Shown here piece by piece: positions 15,996 through 25,673 of a stretch of DNA of 64,000 bases. Source of the stretch: Paracoccus sp. M683 (GTDB lineage Bacteria > Pseudomonadota > Alphaproteobacteria > Rhodobacterales > Rhodobacteraceae); the NCBI RefSeq assembly GCF_007096355.1, contig NZ_VKDF01000005.1, positions 415,667 through 479,666 on the forward strand, in the 5' to 3' direction. A model generated the notes under the pieces. It searched no databases. It was not told the origin of the DNA and was given only the letters and a program-made list of their open reading frames with translations. The position numbers were made by a program, and so were the translations under genes. The stretch's first letter is position 1, and every line of letters starts with the position of its first letter.

Positions 15996-16652
15996 ATGGC
16001 GGACAATAACGGATTCGCGGCCGGGCTTGACCGGCTGGACGAAGATTTCGATCAGGCCGGCGCGATGACGGCCGCATTCGAGGCAGAGTTGTCGCGGCTG
16101 CGGCAGTCGATGATGTTCACCAGTCGCGAGGTCGGCACGCTGTCGGGCGGGCTGGAACGGGGGCTGCGCCGCGCTTTTGACGGTCTGGTTTTCGACGGGA
16201 TGAAACTCTCCGACGCCCTGCGCGGGCTGGCGCGGTCGATTTCGGACACCATTTTCTCGATCGCGATGAAGCCGGTCGAGCAGGCGTTGGCCGGCAGTCT
16301 GGCGCAAGGTCTCGGCGGCATGGTCTCGGGTGCGATGCCATTTGCGAATGGCGGTGCATTCGTCCAAGGGCGGGTGATGCCTTTTGCCAAGGGCGGTGTC
16401 GTCAGCCAGCCCACGCATTTTCCGATGCGCGGTGCGACCGGTTTGATGGGCGAGGCCGGCCCCGAGGCGATCATGCCTCTGCGCCGTGGTGCGGATGGCC
16501 GGCTTGGTGTTGCGGCTGCTGGCGGTGGAGCCCGTGCGGTCAATGTCACGATGAATATCACCACGCCAGATGTGGGCGGGTTCCGGCGCAGTCAGTCGCA
16601 GATCGCGGCGCAACTGGGTCGCGCGATGGCGCGCGGCGAACGCAACGGCTGA
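15996..16652 (+). CDS. GTA tape measure protein (g11)
   Basis: 218 aa from ATG 15996. It is short for a tape measure protein but normal for the short GTA tail. An N-terminal coiled region (MTAAFEAELSRLRQSMMF) is followed by a hydrophobic stretch (LADAL-like LRGLARSISDTIFSI) and glycine-rich repeats FANGGAFVQGRVMPFAKGGVV, then the typical MGEAGPEAIMPLRRGADG end. It sets tail length inside the tube. Confidence 0.88.
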   Translation: MADNNGFAAGLDRLDEDFDQAGAMTAAFEAELSRLRQSMMFTSREVGTLSGGLERGLRRAFDGLVFDGMKLSDALRGLARSISDTIFSIAMKPVEQALAGSLAQGLGGMVSGAMPFANGGAFVQGRVMPFAKGGVVSQPTHFPMRGATGLMGEAGPEAIMPLRRGADGRLGVAAAGGGARAVNVTMNITTPDVGGFRRSQSQIAAQLGRAMARGERNG

Positions 16653-16668
16653 ATCAGAGGGCGGGCAG

Positions 16669-17301
16669 ATGGCATTTCATGATGTAAGGTTTCCGACGAA
16701 CCTGTCCTTTGGGTCGGTCGGCGGCCCCGAGCGGCGATCCGAGATCGTCACGCTTGCCAACGGATACGAAGAACGCAACTCGCCCTGGGCGCATTCGCGT
16801 CGCCGCTATGATGCGGGGATGGGGTTGCGTTCCCTGGATGATGTACAGGCATTGTTGGCTTTTTTTGAGGCACGAGCCGGGCAGTTACATGGTTTCCGGT
16901 GGAAGGATTGGTCCGATTGCAAAAGCGGCGGCGCCGTGGCCGAGCCCGCATTTGACGATCAGACGATCGGGCATGGCGATGGGGTGCAGACGCGCTTTCA
17001 GTTGATCAAGGCTTATGTTTCGGGCGCGACGCGATACGAGCGGCCAATCACCAAGCCGGTTCGCGATACGGTGCGCGCAGGCGTTGGTGGTGTCGAGATG
17101 TTCCCCGGATTGGGCTATACGGTCGACCGCCACAAGGGGCTGATCACATTCGATACCGCCCCGGCCAGCGGTGCCGAGATTACCGCAGGATACGAGTTCG
17201 ATGTTCCGGTGCGGTTCGATACCGACCGGATCGCGGTGTCGATGGCGTCTTTCCATGCCGGTGACATGCCTCAGGTGCCAGTGGTGGAGATCAGGGTATG
17301 A
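16669..17301 (+). CDS. GTA distal tail protein (g12), DUF2460/TIGR02217 family
   Basis: 210 aa from ATG 16669. Family text includes FHDVRFPTNLSFGSVGGPER near the N-terminus and NSPWAHSRRRYDAG, with a central FFEARAGQLHGFRWKDW. This protein forms the ring joining the tail tube to the baseplate hub. Its last codons overlap the g13 start by four bases. Confidence 0.9.
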   Translation: MAFHDVRFPTNLSFGSVGGPERRSEIVTLANGYEERNSPWAHSRRRYDAGMGLRSLDDVQALLAFFEARAGQLHGFRWKDWSDCKSGGAVAEPAFDDQTIGHGDGVQTRFQLIKAYVSGATRYERPITKPVRDTVRAGVGGVEMFPGLGYTVDRHKGLITFDTAPASGAEITAGYEFDVPVRFDTDRIAVSMASFHAGDMPQVPVVEIRV

Positions 17302-18197
17302 GCACGACGACATTGGCACGCGCTTGGTCCATCAGCCGCAAGGATGGGCTGGTTCTGGGCTTTACCGACCATGATCGCAGCATGATGTTCGAAAAGATCC
17401 GCTTTCGCCCAGATAGCGGCCTGACTGCTAGGGCGATCGTGCAGGCCTCGGGGCTGTCGGTCGACAATACCGAGGCCGAAGGGGCGTTGACCGATGATGC
17501 CATCACCGAGACGGATCTGATGGCAGGATTGTGGGACGGGGCCGAGTTGCGGATGTGGGAGGTTGACTGGACTGACACAATGGCGCGCAAATTGCTGTTC
17601 CGCGGCAGTCTGGGTGAGGTCTCACGCTCTGGCGGTGCATTCAGGGCTGAATTGCGAGGGCTGTCCGAAACGCTGAATCAGGCACGCGGGCGCCGCTATC
17701 ATCCGCGCTGCTCGGCGGTTCTTGGTGATGGGCAATGTCGCGTCGACTTGGCTCACCCTTCGGTGCGTGGCGAGGCTGCGATCGAAGTCGTTCAGGACGA
17801 GACACGTCTGATCATCGCACCGATTGGCGCATTTTCAGATAACTGGTTCGAGCGCGGCACGGTCGAGGTTCTGTCGGGACCGGCCACCGGTATGCGCGGA
17901 CAGGTGAAGAACGACCACCGGCTGCCGGGTGGTGGCCGGATGCTGGATCTGTGGGCGTCGTTGGGTCGAGCCCCTGAACCGGGTGATATGTTGCGGGTAA
18001 CCGCCGGTTGCGACAAGCATGCGGCGACCTGTCGTGCAAAATTCGCAAATTTCCTGAATTTCAGGGGCTTTCCGCATCTGCCAAGCGAGGACTGGCTTTT
18101 GTCGCCAGACAAGGCGCCGCGTCATCCTGACATCAAGTTTACCGTTGATCCGTCCGATATTCGCGACATGTTCAACATTGGAGGGCGCGATGACTGA
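17298..18197 (+). CDS. GTA baseplate hub protein (g13), DUF2163 family
   Basis: 299 aa. The N-terminal half is DUF2163 (LARAWSISRKDGLVLGFTDH); the C-terminal half is the BR0599-like part. Four cysteines, C138, C147, C238 and C245, are arranged as two C-x6/8-C pairs (RCSAVLGDGQC and GCDKHAATC), consistent with an iron-sulfur or zinc site like that of lambda-type gpL. It overlaps g12 by 4 bp and g14 by 8 bp. Confidence 0.88.
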   Translation: MSTTTLARAWSISRKDGLVLGFTDHDRSMMFEKIRFRPDSGLTARAIVQASGLSVDNTEAEGALTDDAITETDLMAGLWDGAELRMWEVDWTDTMARKLLFRGSLGEVSRSGGAFRAELRGLSETLNQARGRRYHPRCSAVLGDGQCRVDLAHPSVRGEAAIEVVQDETRLIIAPIGAFSDNWFERGTVEVLSGPATGMRGQVKNDHRLPGGGRMLDLWASLGRAPEPGDMLRVTAGCDKHAATCRAKFANFLNFRGFPHLPSEDWLLSPDKAPRHPDIKFTVDPSDIRDMFNIGGRDD

Positions 18198-18654
18198 ACG
18201 GATCGCTGCCCTCGCGCGGGGCTGGCTTGGGACGCCCTATGTCCATCAGGCCAGTGTTCAGGGCGCCGGAACGGATTGCCTGGGACTGATCCGAGGCGTG
18301 TGGCGGGCGCTTTATGGGGCTGAACCGGAACCAGTTCCGCCCTATTCGCCAGATTGGGGTGAAGCCGGGCGGGACGAGGTGCTGATGGCCGGTGCTATAC
18401 GCCACCTTTGCGTTGTTCCCGACCATCAGCCAGACGCGCCAGGTCAGGTCCTGCTGTTTCGCATGCGTGATGGCGCGATCGCCAAGCATCTGGGCATTCT
18501 GACAGCGACCGATCCGCAGCCCAGTTTTGTGCATGCCTATGATCGCCATGGAGTGATTGAGAGCCCGCTGTGCGGACCCTGGCGTACCCGGGTCGTGCGA
18601 CGCTTTCGTTTTCCCTGCGACGATTTTAACGGAGATCCCTCATGGCAACATTAG
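18190..18654 (+). CDS. GTA cell-wall peptidase (g14), NlpC/P60 family
   Basis: 154 aa from ATG 18190 inside the end of g13. Catalytic cysteine C30 in AGTDCLGLIRGVW and histidine H100 in AIAKHLGIL give an apparently active NlpC/P60 site. As part of the tail tip it opens recipient peptidoglycan during DNA delivery. Overlaps g15 by 13 bp. Confidence 0.9.
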   Translation: MTERIAALARGWLGTPYVHQASVQGAGTDCLGLIRGVWRALYGAEPEPVPPYSPDWGEAGRDEVLMAGAIRHLCVVPDHQPDAPGQVLLFRMRDGAIAKHLGILTATDPQPSFVHAYDRHGVIESPLCGPWRTRVVRRFRFPCDDFNGDPSWQH

Positions 18655-21600
18655 TTCTGTCCGCCGTTGGAGCATCGGTCGGCGCGGGCTTTGGTGGTGC
18701 ATTTCTTGGCCTGTCGGGTGCTGTCATCGGCCGGGCCATCGGCGCGACGATCGGCCGTGCAATAGATCAGCGTCTGCTGGGCGGCGGGTCCAAAGCGGTC
18801 GAGACGGGTCGGATCGACCGGTTGCGTTTGCAGACCGCAGGTGAGGGAATGCCTATCCCACGTCTCTGGGGCCAGATGCGGCTGCCTGGGCATGTCATCT
18901 GGGCCTCGCCGCTGGAGGAGATTCGTCAAAGCCAGGGTGCTGGCAAGGGCGCCCCCAAGCCACAGGTTACCGAGATCAGCTATCAACTTTCGGTCGCGCT
19001 TGCCCTGTCCGAAGGGCGCGTGTTGGGCGTCGGCCGTATCTGGGCCGATGGCGAAGAGATCGCGGCCGAAGACCTGAACATGCGCGTTTATCGTGGCAGT
19101 GAAACGCAGCTGCCGGATCCCGCCATTGCGGCCCATGAGGGCGAGGATGCGCCGGCCTACCGTGGTATCGCCTATGTGGTGCTGGAAAACCTGAGCCTGG
19201 CACGTTGGGGCAATCGGATGCCTCAACTGAGTTTCGAGGTGACTTGCGCGGCACAGGACGGATCCGGTTTGGCGGGCGATGTGCAGGCCGTGGCGATGAT
19301 TCCGGGCACAGGGGAGTATTCGTTGGCCACCTCGCAGGTGATGCGCGAATACGGAATGTTCCAGCAGCGCGTCAGCAACGTCAATACACCTGCCGGCGGC
19401 ACCGATTTCGCCGTCAGCCTGCGCAGCCTACGGCGCGAATTGCCGAATGTCGGTTCGGTGTCGCTTGTTGTGTCGTGGTTCGGTGACGACCTGCGGATCG
19501 GTCACTGCAGTGTTCAGCCCAAGGTCGAGCATGCCGGCGAAGGCGGCTATGACATGGAATGGCGCGCCGGCGGTATCGGGCGGGCGGCCGCAGCCGAGAT
19601 CACCCGTGTCGACGAGAGGCCGATCTATGGTGGAACCCCGTGCGATCAGTCGGTCATCGAGGCCTTGCAGGCGATCGCGGCGACCGGGCGCAAGGCTGTG
19701 TTCTATCCCTTTATCCTGATGGAGTTGGTTGCCGGGAACGGGCGGCCCGATCCCTATGGCAATCCCGAGCAGCCCGTCATGCCCTGGCGTGGCAGGATCA
19801 CGACGTCGAAAGCCCCAGGGCGCGTGGGCACGACCGATGGAACTGCCGCCGCAAGGGCCGAGGTCGACGCATTTTTCGGCGCAGCCAGGGCAAGTGATTT
19901 CAGTGTGGTCAATGGCAGTATCCATTATGCTGGACCTGCCGAATGGTCCTATCGCCGCTTTATTCTGCATTATGCGCATCTGTGTGCCTTGGCGGGAGGG
20001 GTCGATGCCTTTCTGATCGGGTCCGAAATGGTCGCCATGACGCAGATTCGTGGCGCGGGCCGCAGCTATCCGGCGGTCGAGCAGCTTCGCCGCCTGGCGG
20101 CCGATGTGCGCGCGATCCTTGGGCCCGAGGTCAAGTTGAGCTATGCCGCAGACTGGTCCGAGTATTTCGGCCATCATCCCGGCGATGGTGAAGCGATGTT
20201 CCATCTTGACCCGCTTTGGGCCGATCCGAATATCGACTTCATCGGTATCGACAATTACATGCCGATGTCCGATTGGCGCGATGGCAGCGACCACCTGGAT
20301 GCATATTGGAAGCGGATCGACAATCACGCCTATTTGCTGTCGAACGTATCAGGTGGCGAAGGATATGATTGGTACTATGCCAATGACGATGATCGCGATC
20401 AGCAAAGGCGGACGCCCATCCGTGACGGTGCCTATGGCGAAGACTGGGTCTGGCGCTACAAGGATCTGAAAGGCTGGTGGCAGAATCCGCATTTCAACCG
20501 GCCCGGAGGTGTGCGCTCGGAAGAGGCGACTGAATGGGTGCCCGGATCAAAGCCGTTCTGGTTCACCGAGATCGGCTGCGCGGCGCTGGACAAGGGGACG
20601 AACCAGCCGAACAAGTTCCTCGATGCGATGAGTTCGGAGAGCCGGCTGCCGCATTACTCGAATGCGCGCCGCGATGACGGGATTCAGACAGCCTATATCC
20701 GGGCGATGGCGGCCTATTGGTCCGATCCTGCCAGCAATCCGGCGATGGCGGATGGTCGCCGGATGGTCGATGTATCCCGTGCCCATGTCTGGTGTTGGGA
20801 CGCACGGCCCTATCCGGCTTTCCCTCAGCGGCTGGATCTATGGAGCGATGGCCTCGCCTGGGAAAGGGGGCATTGGCTGAACGGTAGGGCCGGAACCGTG
20901 CCATTGGCCAGCGTCGTGGGTGATATCTGTCGGAGGGCCGGAATCCTGGCATTCGACACCAGCGGCTTGTCAGGAACGGTGCGCGGCTATGTGTTGGCCG
21001 GCGATGAAACCGGTCGGGCCGCCTTGCAGCCGCTGATGCTGGCGCATGGGTTCGACGCGGTTGAAAGAGACGGCGCCCTGCGTTTTGTCATGCGCAATGG
21101 CTTGCCTGTTGCGGATTTGGGTCCCGAGCATCTGGCCTTGGCGGATGACATCGCGGGTTTCGAGGCCAGCCGGGCTGCCGAGCCCGAATTGGCAGGGCGC
21201 ATCCGCTTGACACATGTCGAGGCCGGCTCGGACTTTGCGCCCTGCACGGCCGAGACGATGTTGCCTGGTGACGATCCGATGGCAGTTTCGGACAGCGAGT
21301 TTCCGATGGCATTCACCCGCTCCGAAGGGCGGGCCATTGCCGAGAGATGGTTGGCTGAATCGCGAATAGCGCGCGATTCAGCCCGTTTCGCGCTGCCTCC
21401 TTCGCTGTCGCATCTTGGTGCGGGCGACGTGGTGCGGATGCAGGGCAGCAATGGACACAAGCATCTGTGGAGGATCGACCGCGTCGAGCGGGCGGGTGCG
21501 CTGACGGTCGATGCCGTCCGTGTCGAGCCGGGCGTTTACGTGCCGGCGCTTGCAACCGAGATCAGCGGCTCGGTCAAGGCCTATCGGCCGCATCTGCCAG

Positions 21601-22523
21601 TGTGGCCGGTGTTTCTGGACCTGCCGCTGATGCGTGGCGACGAAGTGCCGCATGCGCCCTATGTGGCGGCAAGCGGGAAGCCTTGGCCGGGGCGGGTCGC
21701 GACATTCCTTTCGCCCGACGAGACTGGCGGTTTCGAGCTGGATGTGATGATGCGCAGGCCCGCCATTATGGGACTGACGGAAAGCCCGCTAAGGGCGGCA
21801 CGTCCGGGCATGATGGATCGCGGCGCGCCCTTGCGGCTGCGGCTGAATCAGGGCGAGCTGCGCTCGATCGGGCAGCCGGCATTGCTGAATGGCGGCAACC
21901 TGCTGGCCATTGGTGACGGCAGTTCGAACCGGTGGGAACTGCTGCAATTCGTTCACGCGGTGCCGGTCGAGCCGGGGCTTTGGGACATTAGCCATCGCTT
22001 GCGTGGGCAGGCGGGAACGGATGCGGTCATCCCGGCGGTCTGGCCGATTGGCAGCGCGGCGGTGCTTGTGGATCGTGCGGTCGTGCAGCTTGATCTGCCG
22101 CCATCGGTGCGCGGGCAGGAACGGTTCTGGCGGATCGGACCGGCGGAAAGGCCGGTCGATGATCGCAGCTACAGGTCCGGGGCCATCACGATCCGCAGCG
22201 TCGGGCTGCGTCCCTATTCGCCCTGCCATTTGCGTTGTGAAGGGCGTCAGGTCAGTTGGACGCGGCGCACGCGAATTGATGGCGATGGGTGGGATGGCCC
22301 GGATGTGCCATTGGGCGAGAACCGGGAACAATACCTGCTGCGGCTGCGGCAGGCGGGTTCGGTCATCCACGAAATGCGGCTGGATCGGCCGGAATATCAG
22401 GTGCCACAGTCCGTCTGGCTGCAAGCCTTGGCGGATGGCGCATTCCACATCGAGGTGGCTCAGCTGTCGGATCAGTTCGGCGCGGGGCCGTTTACCAGGA
22501 GGGAAATCAATGGCGGTCAATGA
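18642..22523 (+). CDS. GTA giant tail-tip protein (g15, 'megatron') with TIM-barrel-like domain
   Basis: 1293 aa, the largest gene in the window and full length for g15. The N-terminus has glycine-rich hydrophobic helices (VGAGFGGAFLGLSGAVIGRAIG) likely to enter the recipient membrane. The centre carries the GTA TIM-barrel-like glycoside-hydrolase fold (FLIGSEMVAMTQIRGAGRSY, DFIGIDNYMPMSDWRDG, FWFTEIGCAALDKGTNQPN), followed by the phage-tail_3 type domain and a receptor-contacting C-terminus. It overlaps g14 at the 5' end and the DUF2793 gene at the 3' end by 14 bp. Confidence 0.93.
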   Translation: MATLVLSAVGASVGAGFGGAFLGLSGAVIGRAIGATIGRAIDQRLLGGGSKAVETGRIDRLRLQTAGEGMPIPRLWGQMRLPGHVIWASPLEEIRQSQGAGKGAPKPQVTEISYQLSVALALSEGRVLGVGRIWADGEEIAAEDLNMRVYRGSETQLPDPAIAAHEGEDAPAYRGIAYVVLENLSLARWGNRMPQLSFEVTCAAQDGSGLAGDVQAVAMIPGTGEYSLATSQVMREYGMFQQRVSNVNTPAGGTDFAVSLRSLRRELPNVGSVSLVVSWFGDDLRIGHCSVQPKVEHAGEGGYDMEWRAGGIGRAAAAEITRVDERPIYGGTPCDQSVIEALQAIAATGRKAVFYPFILMELVAGNGRPDPYGNPEQPVMPWRGRITTSKAPGRVGTTDGTAAARAEVDAFFGAARASDFSVVNGSIHYAGPAEWSYRRFILHYAHLCALAGGVDAFLIGSEMVAMTQIRGAGRSYPAVEQLRRLAADVRAILGPEVKLSYAADWSEYFGHHPGDGEAMFHLDPLWADPNIDFIGIDNYMPMSDWRDGSDHLDAYWKRIDNHAYLLSNVSGGEGYDWYYANDDDRDQQRRTPIRDGAYGEDWVWRYKDLKGWWQNPHFNRPGGVRSEEATEWVPGSKPFWFTEIGCAALDKGTNQPNKFLDAMSSESRLPHYSNARRDDGIQTAYIRAMAAYWSDPASNPAMADGRRMVDVSRAHVWCWDARPYPAFPQRLDLWSDGLAWERGHWLNGRAGTVPLASVVGDICRRAGILAFDTSGLSGTVRGYVLAGDETGRAALQPLMLAHGFDAVERDGALRFVMRNGLPVADLGPEHLALADDIAGFEASRAAEPELAGRIRLTHVEAGSDFAPCTAETMLPGDDPMAVSDSEFPMAFTRSEGRAIAERWLAESRIARDSARFALPPSLSHLGAGDVVRMQGSNGHKHLWRIDRVERAGALTVDAVRVEPGVYVPALATEISGSVKAYRPHLPVWPVFLDLPLMRGDEVPHAPYVAASGKPWPGRVATFLSPDETGGFELDVMMRRPAIMGLTESPLRAARPGMMDRGAPLRLRLNQGELRSIGQPALLNGGNLLAIGDGSSNRWELLQFVHAVPVEPGLWDISHRLRGQAGTDAVIPAVWPIGSAAVLVDRAVVQLDLPPSVRGQERFWRIGPAERPVDDRSYRSGAITIRSVGLRPYSPCHLRCEGRQVSWTRRTRIDGDGWDGPDVPLGENREQYLLRLRQAGSVIHEMRLDRPEYQVPQSVWLQALADGAFHIEVAQLSDQFGAGPFTRREINGGQ

Positions 22524-23223
22524 TACGAACAGGCTGGGCATGCCGCTGCTGCAACCGGCACAGGCGCAGAAACATGTCACGGTAAATGAGGCATTGATGC
22601 GTCTGGACGGGCTGGTGGGGCTGGTGCTGCAAAGCACAAGCAACACCGAGCCGCCCGAGACCGTGATTGACGGACAGTGCTGGAGTGTCGCTGCGGGCGC
22701 GAGTGGCGTCTGGCAGGGGCGGGCAGGGCAGATCGCCATCGGCACGAACGGAGGCTGGGTCTTTCAAGCGCCGAGGGTCGGCATGCGGGCATATGTCGTG
22801 GACCAAGGGGTCGCGTCGATCTATGACGGCAGCCGATGGGCGCCCGGCGCGCTGACGCTTGGTTGGACGGGCGCCGGTCTGCTGGCCGGAATCGCCGAAA
22901 TGGAAGTCACCGTTTCGGCAGGTGCCAGCTTTACAACGGATGTGCAGATCCCCGGTGGAGCAATGGTTATCGGCGCAACCGCCCGCGTCAGCCAGGCGCT
23001 GACCGGCAGTCTTGCCACCTGGCAACTGGGCACGCCCGGCGCCGAAAATCGGTTCGGTCAAGGCCTTGGGACGGGTGAGGGCAGCTGGGCACGCGGTATG
23101 CTGGGGCAGCCGGTTACCTATTGGCAGCCCGAAAACCTGGTGATGACCGCAGAAGGTGGCGATTTCGCAACCGGGCGCGTCAAGATTGCGGCTCACTGGC
23201 TATCTTTGCGGCTGCCATCATGA
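22510..23223 (+). CDS. DUF2793 protein at the end of the GTA cluster (possible head spike or fibre)
   Basis: 237 aa from ATG 22510, overlapping the end of g15. The N-terminal DUF2793 domain is clear: NRLGMPLLQPAQAQKHVTVNEALMRLD shortened to RLGMPLLQPAQAQKHVTVNE, and CWSVAAGASGVWQG...AIYTNGGW-like text. The C-terminal half is beta-rich and recalls carbohydrate-binding tips. From family knowledge, R. capsulatus head spike genes carry this domain at a separate locus; here it is translationally linked to g15. Recipient adhesion is the likely role, by inference. Confidence 0.75.
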   Translation: MAVNDTNRLGMPLLQPAQAQKHVTVNEALMRLDGLVGLVLQSTSNTEPPETVIDGQCWSVAAGASGVWQGRAGQIAIGTNGGWVFQAPRVGMRAYVVDQGVASIYDGSRWAPGALTLGWTGAGLLAGIAEMEVTVSAGASFTTDVQIPGGAMVIGATARVSQALTGSLATWQLGTPGAENRFGQGLGTGEGSWARGMLGQPVTYWQPENLVMTAEGGDFATGRVKIAAHWLSLRLPS

Positions 23224-23228
23224 TCTTT

Positions 23229-23297
23229 TGCCCGCCCGCGCTTTCCCCTATGCCGCCTTTGGTATAAAGATAGGGTCTGACACAACGCGGGCGGGCA
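23229..23297 (+). promoter_or_regulatory. Long inverted repeat in front of cysE
   Basis: TGCCCGCCCGCG (23229-23240) and CGCGGGCGGGCA (23286-23297) are a perfect 12-bp inverted repeat. Inside, CCCTAT and ATAGGG form a nested 6-bp stem. The right arm ends 4 bp before the cysE ATG and covers the place where a ribosome-binding site would be. There is no T tract. A TATAAA at 23263-23268 might be a -10 element within it. Confidence 0.5.
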
Positions 23298-23301
23298 TCC
23301 C

Positions 23302-24129
23302 ATGAATATGCAAAGCAACGCGAAACCTGGCGCTGCGCGCGAGCGGGGGGCGATCTGGACGCAGATATGCGATGAGGCGCGCCGCGCCGTTCAGGCCGAG
23401 CCGCTTTTGGGCGCCCTGATCCATGCCGGTCTGCTGCACCATCCCAGTCTGGAGGCTGCGCTGGCCTATCGTTTCTCTATGAAACTTGCCTCGGACGAGA
23501 TGAGCGAGCAGCTTTTGCGCGAAATCGCGGATGCGGCTTATGCCGATGACATCTCGCTTGGTGATGCGGCGCGGGCCGATCTTCTGGCCGTCTATGATCG
23601 GGACCCGGCGACGCACCGGCTGATCCAGCCCATTCTGTTCTTCAAGGGCTTTCAGGCCTTGGAGGCCTATCGGATCGCGCATTGGTTGTGGCGGCAGGGA
23701 CGCAGGGACATGGCCTATTTCGTGCAGATGCGCAGTTCGGAATGCTTTGGCGTCGATATTCACCCCGGCGCGCGTATTGGCACGGGCGTGATGATCGACC
23801 ACGCCCATTCCATCGTCATCGGCGAGACGGCCGTGGTTGGCAACGACGTGTCGATGCTGCATTCCGTGACGCTTGGTGGCACCGGAAAAGAGGATGGCGA
23901 CCGCCACCCAAAGATTGGCGATGGCGTGCTGATCGGGGCAGGGGCGAAGGTGCTGGGCAATATTGGCGTGGGCGATCATTCCCGCATCGCCGCGGGCTCG
24001 GTCGTGTTGCAGGATGTGCCGCGCTGCAAGACGGTTGCGGGCGTGCCGGCCCGTGTGATCGGTGATGCCGGTTGCAGCGAGCCATCACAGTCGATGAATC
24101 AGCTTCTGGGCATCGAAAACTATCTTTGA
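23302..24129 (+). CDS. cysE: Serine O-acetyltransferase
   Basis: 275 aa, full length. It acetylates serine to O-acetylserine, the precursor for cysteine. An N-terminal helical SATase domain (residues ~15-150) precedes the left-handed beta helix built of hexapeptide repeats ([40 protein letters not shown]) with the catalytic histidine in [12 protein letters not shown]. cysE next to the GTA cluster is a familiar arrangement in Rhodobacterales. The 3' end overlaps convergent pyrD by 10 bp. Confidence 0.94.
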   Translation: MNMQSNAKPGAARERGAIWTQICDEARRAVQAEPLLGALIHAGLLHHPSLEAALAYRFSMKLASDEMSEQLLREIADAAYADDISLGDAARADLLAVYDRDPATHRLIQPILFFKGFQALEAYRIAHWLWRQGRRDMAYFVQMRSSECFGVDIHPGARIGTGVMIDHAHSIVIGETAVVGNDVSMLHSVTLGGTGKEDGDRHPKIGDGVLIGAGAKVLGNIGVGDHSRIAAGSVVLQDVPRCKTVAGVPARVIGDAGCSEPSQSMNQLLGIENYL

Positions 24130-25184
24130 AGCCAATCCCTGATGCCGCTGCCGGTCAGTTCCGGCAGCGTGATGGCGTGACGATCAAGCCGTTCGTCCAA
24201 CTCGCGCGCAATCCGAGTGGCCAGCGAAAACCCCTGATAGATCAGTGCCGAATACAGCTGCACCGCGGTCGCACCGGCCCGCAGTTTTTCCCAAGCCTGA
24301 TCCGTGGTAGAGATGCCTCCCACGCCGATCAGCGGAACTTTTCCCTTTGTTTCCCGATACAGCCGAGCCAGGATTCTGGTCGACCGGTCAAATAGCGGCG
24401 CGCCGGACAGGCCGCCCGTTTCGTGCAATTGCGGGTCATTCAGCCCGTCGCGCGACAGGGTCGTATTCGTTGCAATGATCGCGTCGACCCCTGCATTGCT
24501 GGCCACGGCCGCGATGTCGGCCAGGGATGAATCATCAAGATCGGGGGCGATCTTGATGAAGATCGGCGGGCGTTCGTCAAGCGAATCGCGGGCCTTCATG
24601 ACCCCGTCCAGCAACACCGCAAGCGCCTCGGCACCCTGCAAATCGCGCAGCCGCTCGGTATTGGGCGAGCTGACATTCACCGTCAGAAAATCGGCCGTGG
24701 CGCCGGCGATTCGCACGACCTCGGCGAAATCCGCGGCGCGATCGGCGCTGTCCTTGTTCGCGCCTATATTCAGCCCAACCGGAATGCCTTGCGGGCGGGC
24801 GGAAAGCCGCTTCGCGATCGCCTCCGCGCCTTCGTTGTTGAAGCCAAAGCGATTGATGATCGCGCGATCCACCGAGAGACGGAACAGGCGCGGACGTGGG
24901 TTGCCTGGTTGAGGCCGGGGCGTCGCTGCGCCCAGTTCGACAAAGCCAAAGCCCGCCCGCATCAGCGGTGCCACGGCCCGCGCATTCTTGTCATATCCGG
25001 CAGCCAGGCCGATCGGGTTCGGCAGATCCAGCCCTGCCAGCCGCAGCCGCAACCGGTCCGAGGTGACCGCCGCACCGGGCAGCGGCACCAACCCAAGCGC
25101 CAGCGCCCGGATCGACAGATCATGGGCGCGTTCAGGGTCGATCCGGTGCAGAGTGGCAAGGCCCAGTTGCTCGATGATGCTCAT
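24120..25184 (-). CDS. pyrD: Dihydroorotate dehydrogenase (quinone), class 2
   Basis: 354 aa. It oxidises dihydroorotate to orotate in pyrimidine synthesis and passes electrons to quinone at the inner membrane. The class 2 N-terminal helix is present ([20 protein letters not shown]), then [42 protein letters not shown] with the catalytic serine, and [20 protein letters not shown]. The ATG shares ATGA with the stop of the DUF952 gene upstream, so the two form an operon. Confidence 0.95.
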   Translation of the reverse strand: MSIIEQLGLATLHRIDPERAHDLSIRALALGLVPLPGAAVTSDRLRLRLAGLDLPNPIGLAAGYDKNARAVAPLMRAGFGFVELGAATPRPQPGNPRPRLFRLSVDRAIINRFGFNNEGAEAIAKRLSARPQGIPVGLNIGANKDSADRAADFAEVVRIAGATADFLTVNVSSPNTERLRDLQGAEALAVLLDGVMKARDSLDERPPIFIKIAPDLDDSSLADIAAVASNAGVDAIIATNTTLSRDGLNDPQLHETGGLSGAPLFDRSTRILARLYRETKGKVPLIGVGGISTTDQAWEKLRAGATAVQLYSALIYQGFSLATRIARELDERLDRHAITLPELTGSGIRDWLQR

Positions 25185-25516
25185 GCCAGATCCCCGATTT
25201 CATGGCCGTTTGGACCCAGTTCGACAAGCCGGGCCCACAGCACGTCATCCATTCTCAGCAGCCTGTAAAGATGAGGAAAATCCTGTCCGCCGCGCGACTT
25301 TTCCCATAGCAGGTCATCGCCCAGTGTCTCGGCCTCGCAGGCCAGCAGCATCAGCCGGCTTTCGGCCGCGAAATGTTTGGCCAACGTCTCGGGCAGTTGT
25401 TTGACGGTCGAGAAATGCACATAGCCATCGTCACGGTCGACCGGTGCGCCGGAGGTGGTGCCGCGCTGTTGTAACTCGGCCCATTCAGAGGGGCGGAAAA
25501 TCTTGTAGATCAGCAT
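25181..25516 (-). CDS. DUF952 family protein
   Basis: 111 aa from the ATG at 25514-25516; the longer open frame to 25795 overlaps the divergent nucleotidase gene and its first part looks non-coding. DUF952 marks are [39 protein letters not shown] and the FPHLYRLL end. The fold is ADP-ribosyltransferase-like in some descriptions, but no reaction is established. It is coupled to pyrD by an ATGA overlap. Confidence 0.85.
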   Translation of the reverse strand: MLIYKIFRPSEWAELQQRGTTSGAPVDRDDGYVHFSTVKQLPETLAKHFAAESRLMLLACEAETLGDDLLWEKSRGGQDFPHLYRLLRMDDVLWARLVELGPNGHEIGDLA

Positions 25517-25673
25517 GGCCGCATTTGCCGCGAGCGTCCTGCCGCGGTCAAGGGGCGTCGGTCGCCAGCCTGTCCGACGGACGAATTCGAAAGCAGTCTG
25601 ATCGGTTTGACCGCTGCGGGCGGCTGCGCCAATCTGTCGGCATCGAACCAATGGGGAATGAAAGGAATCACGA

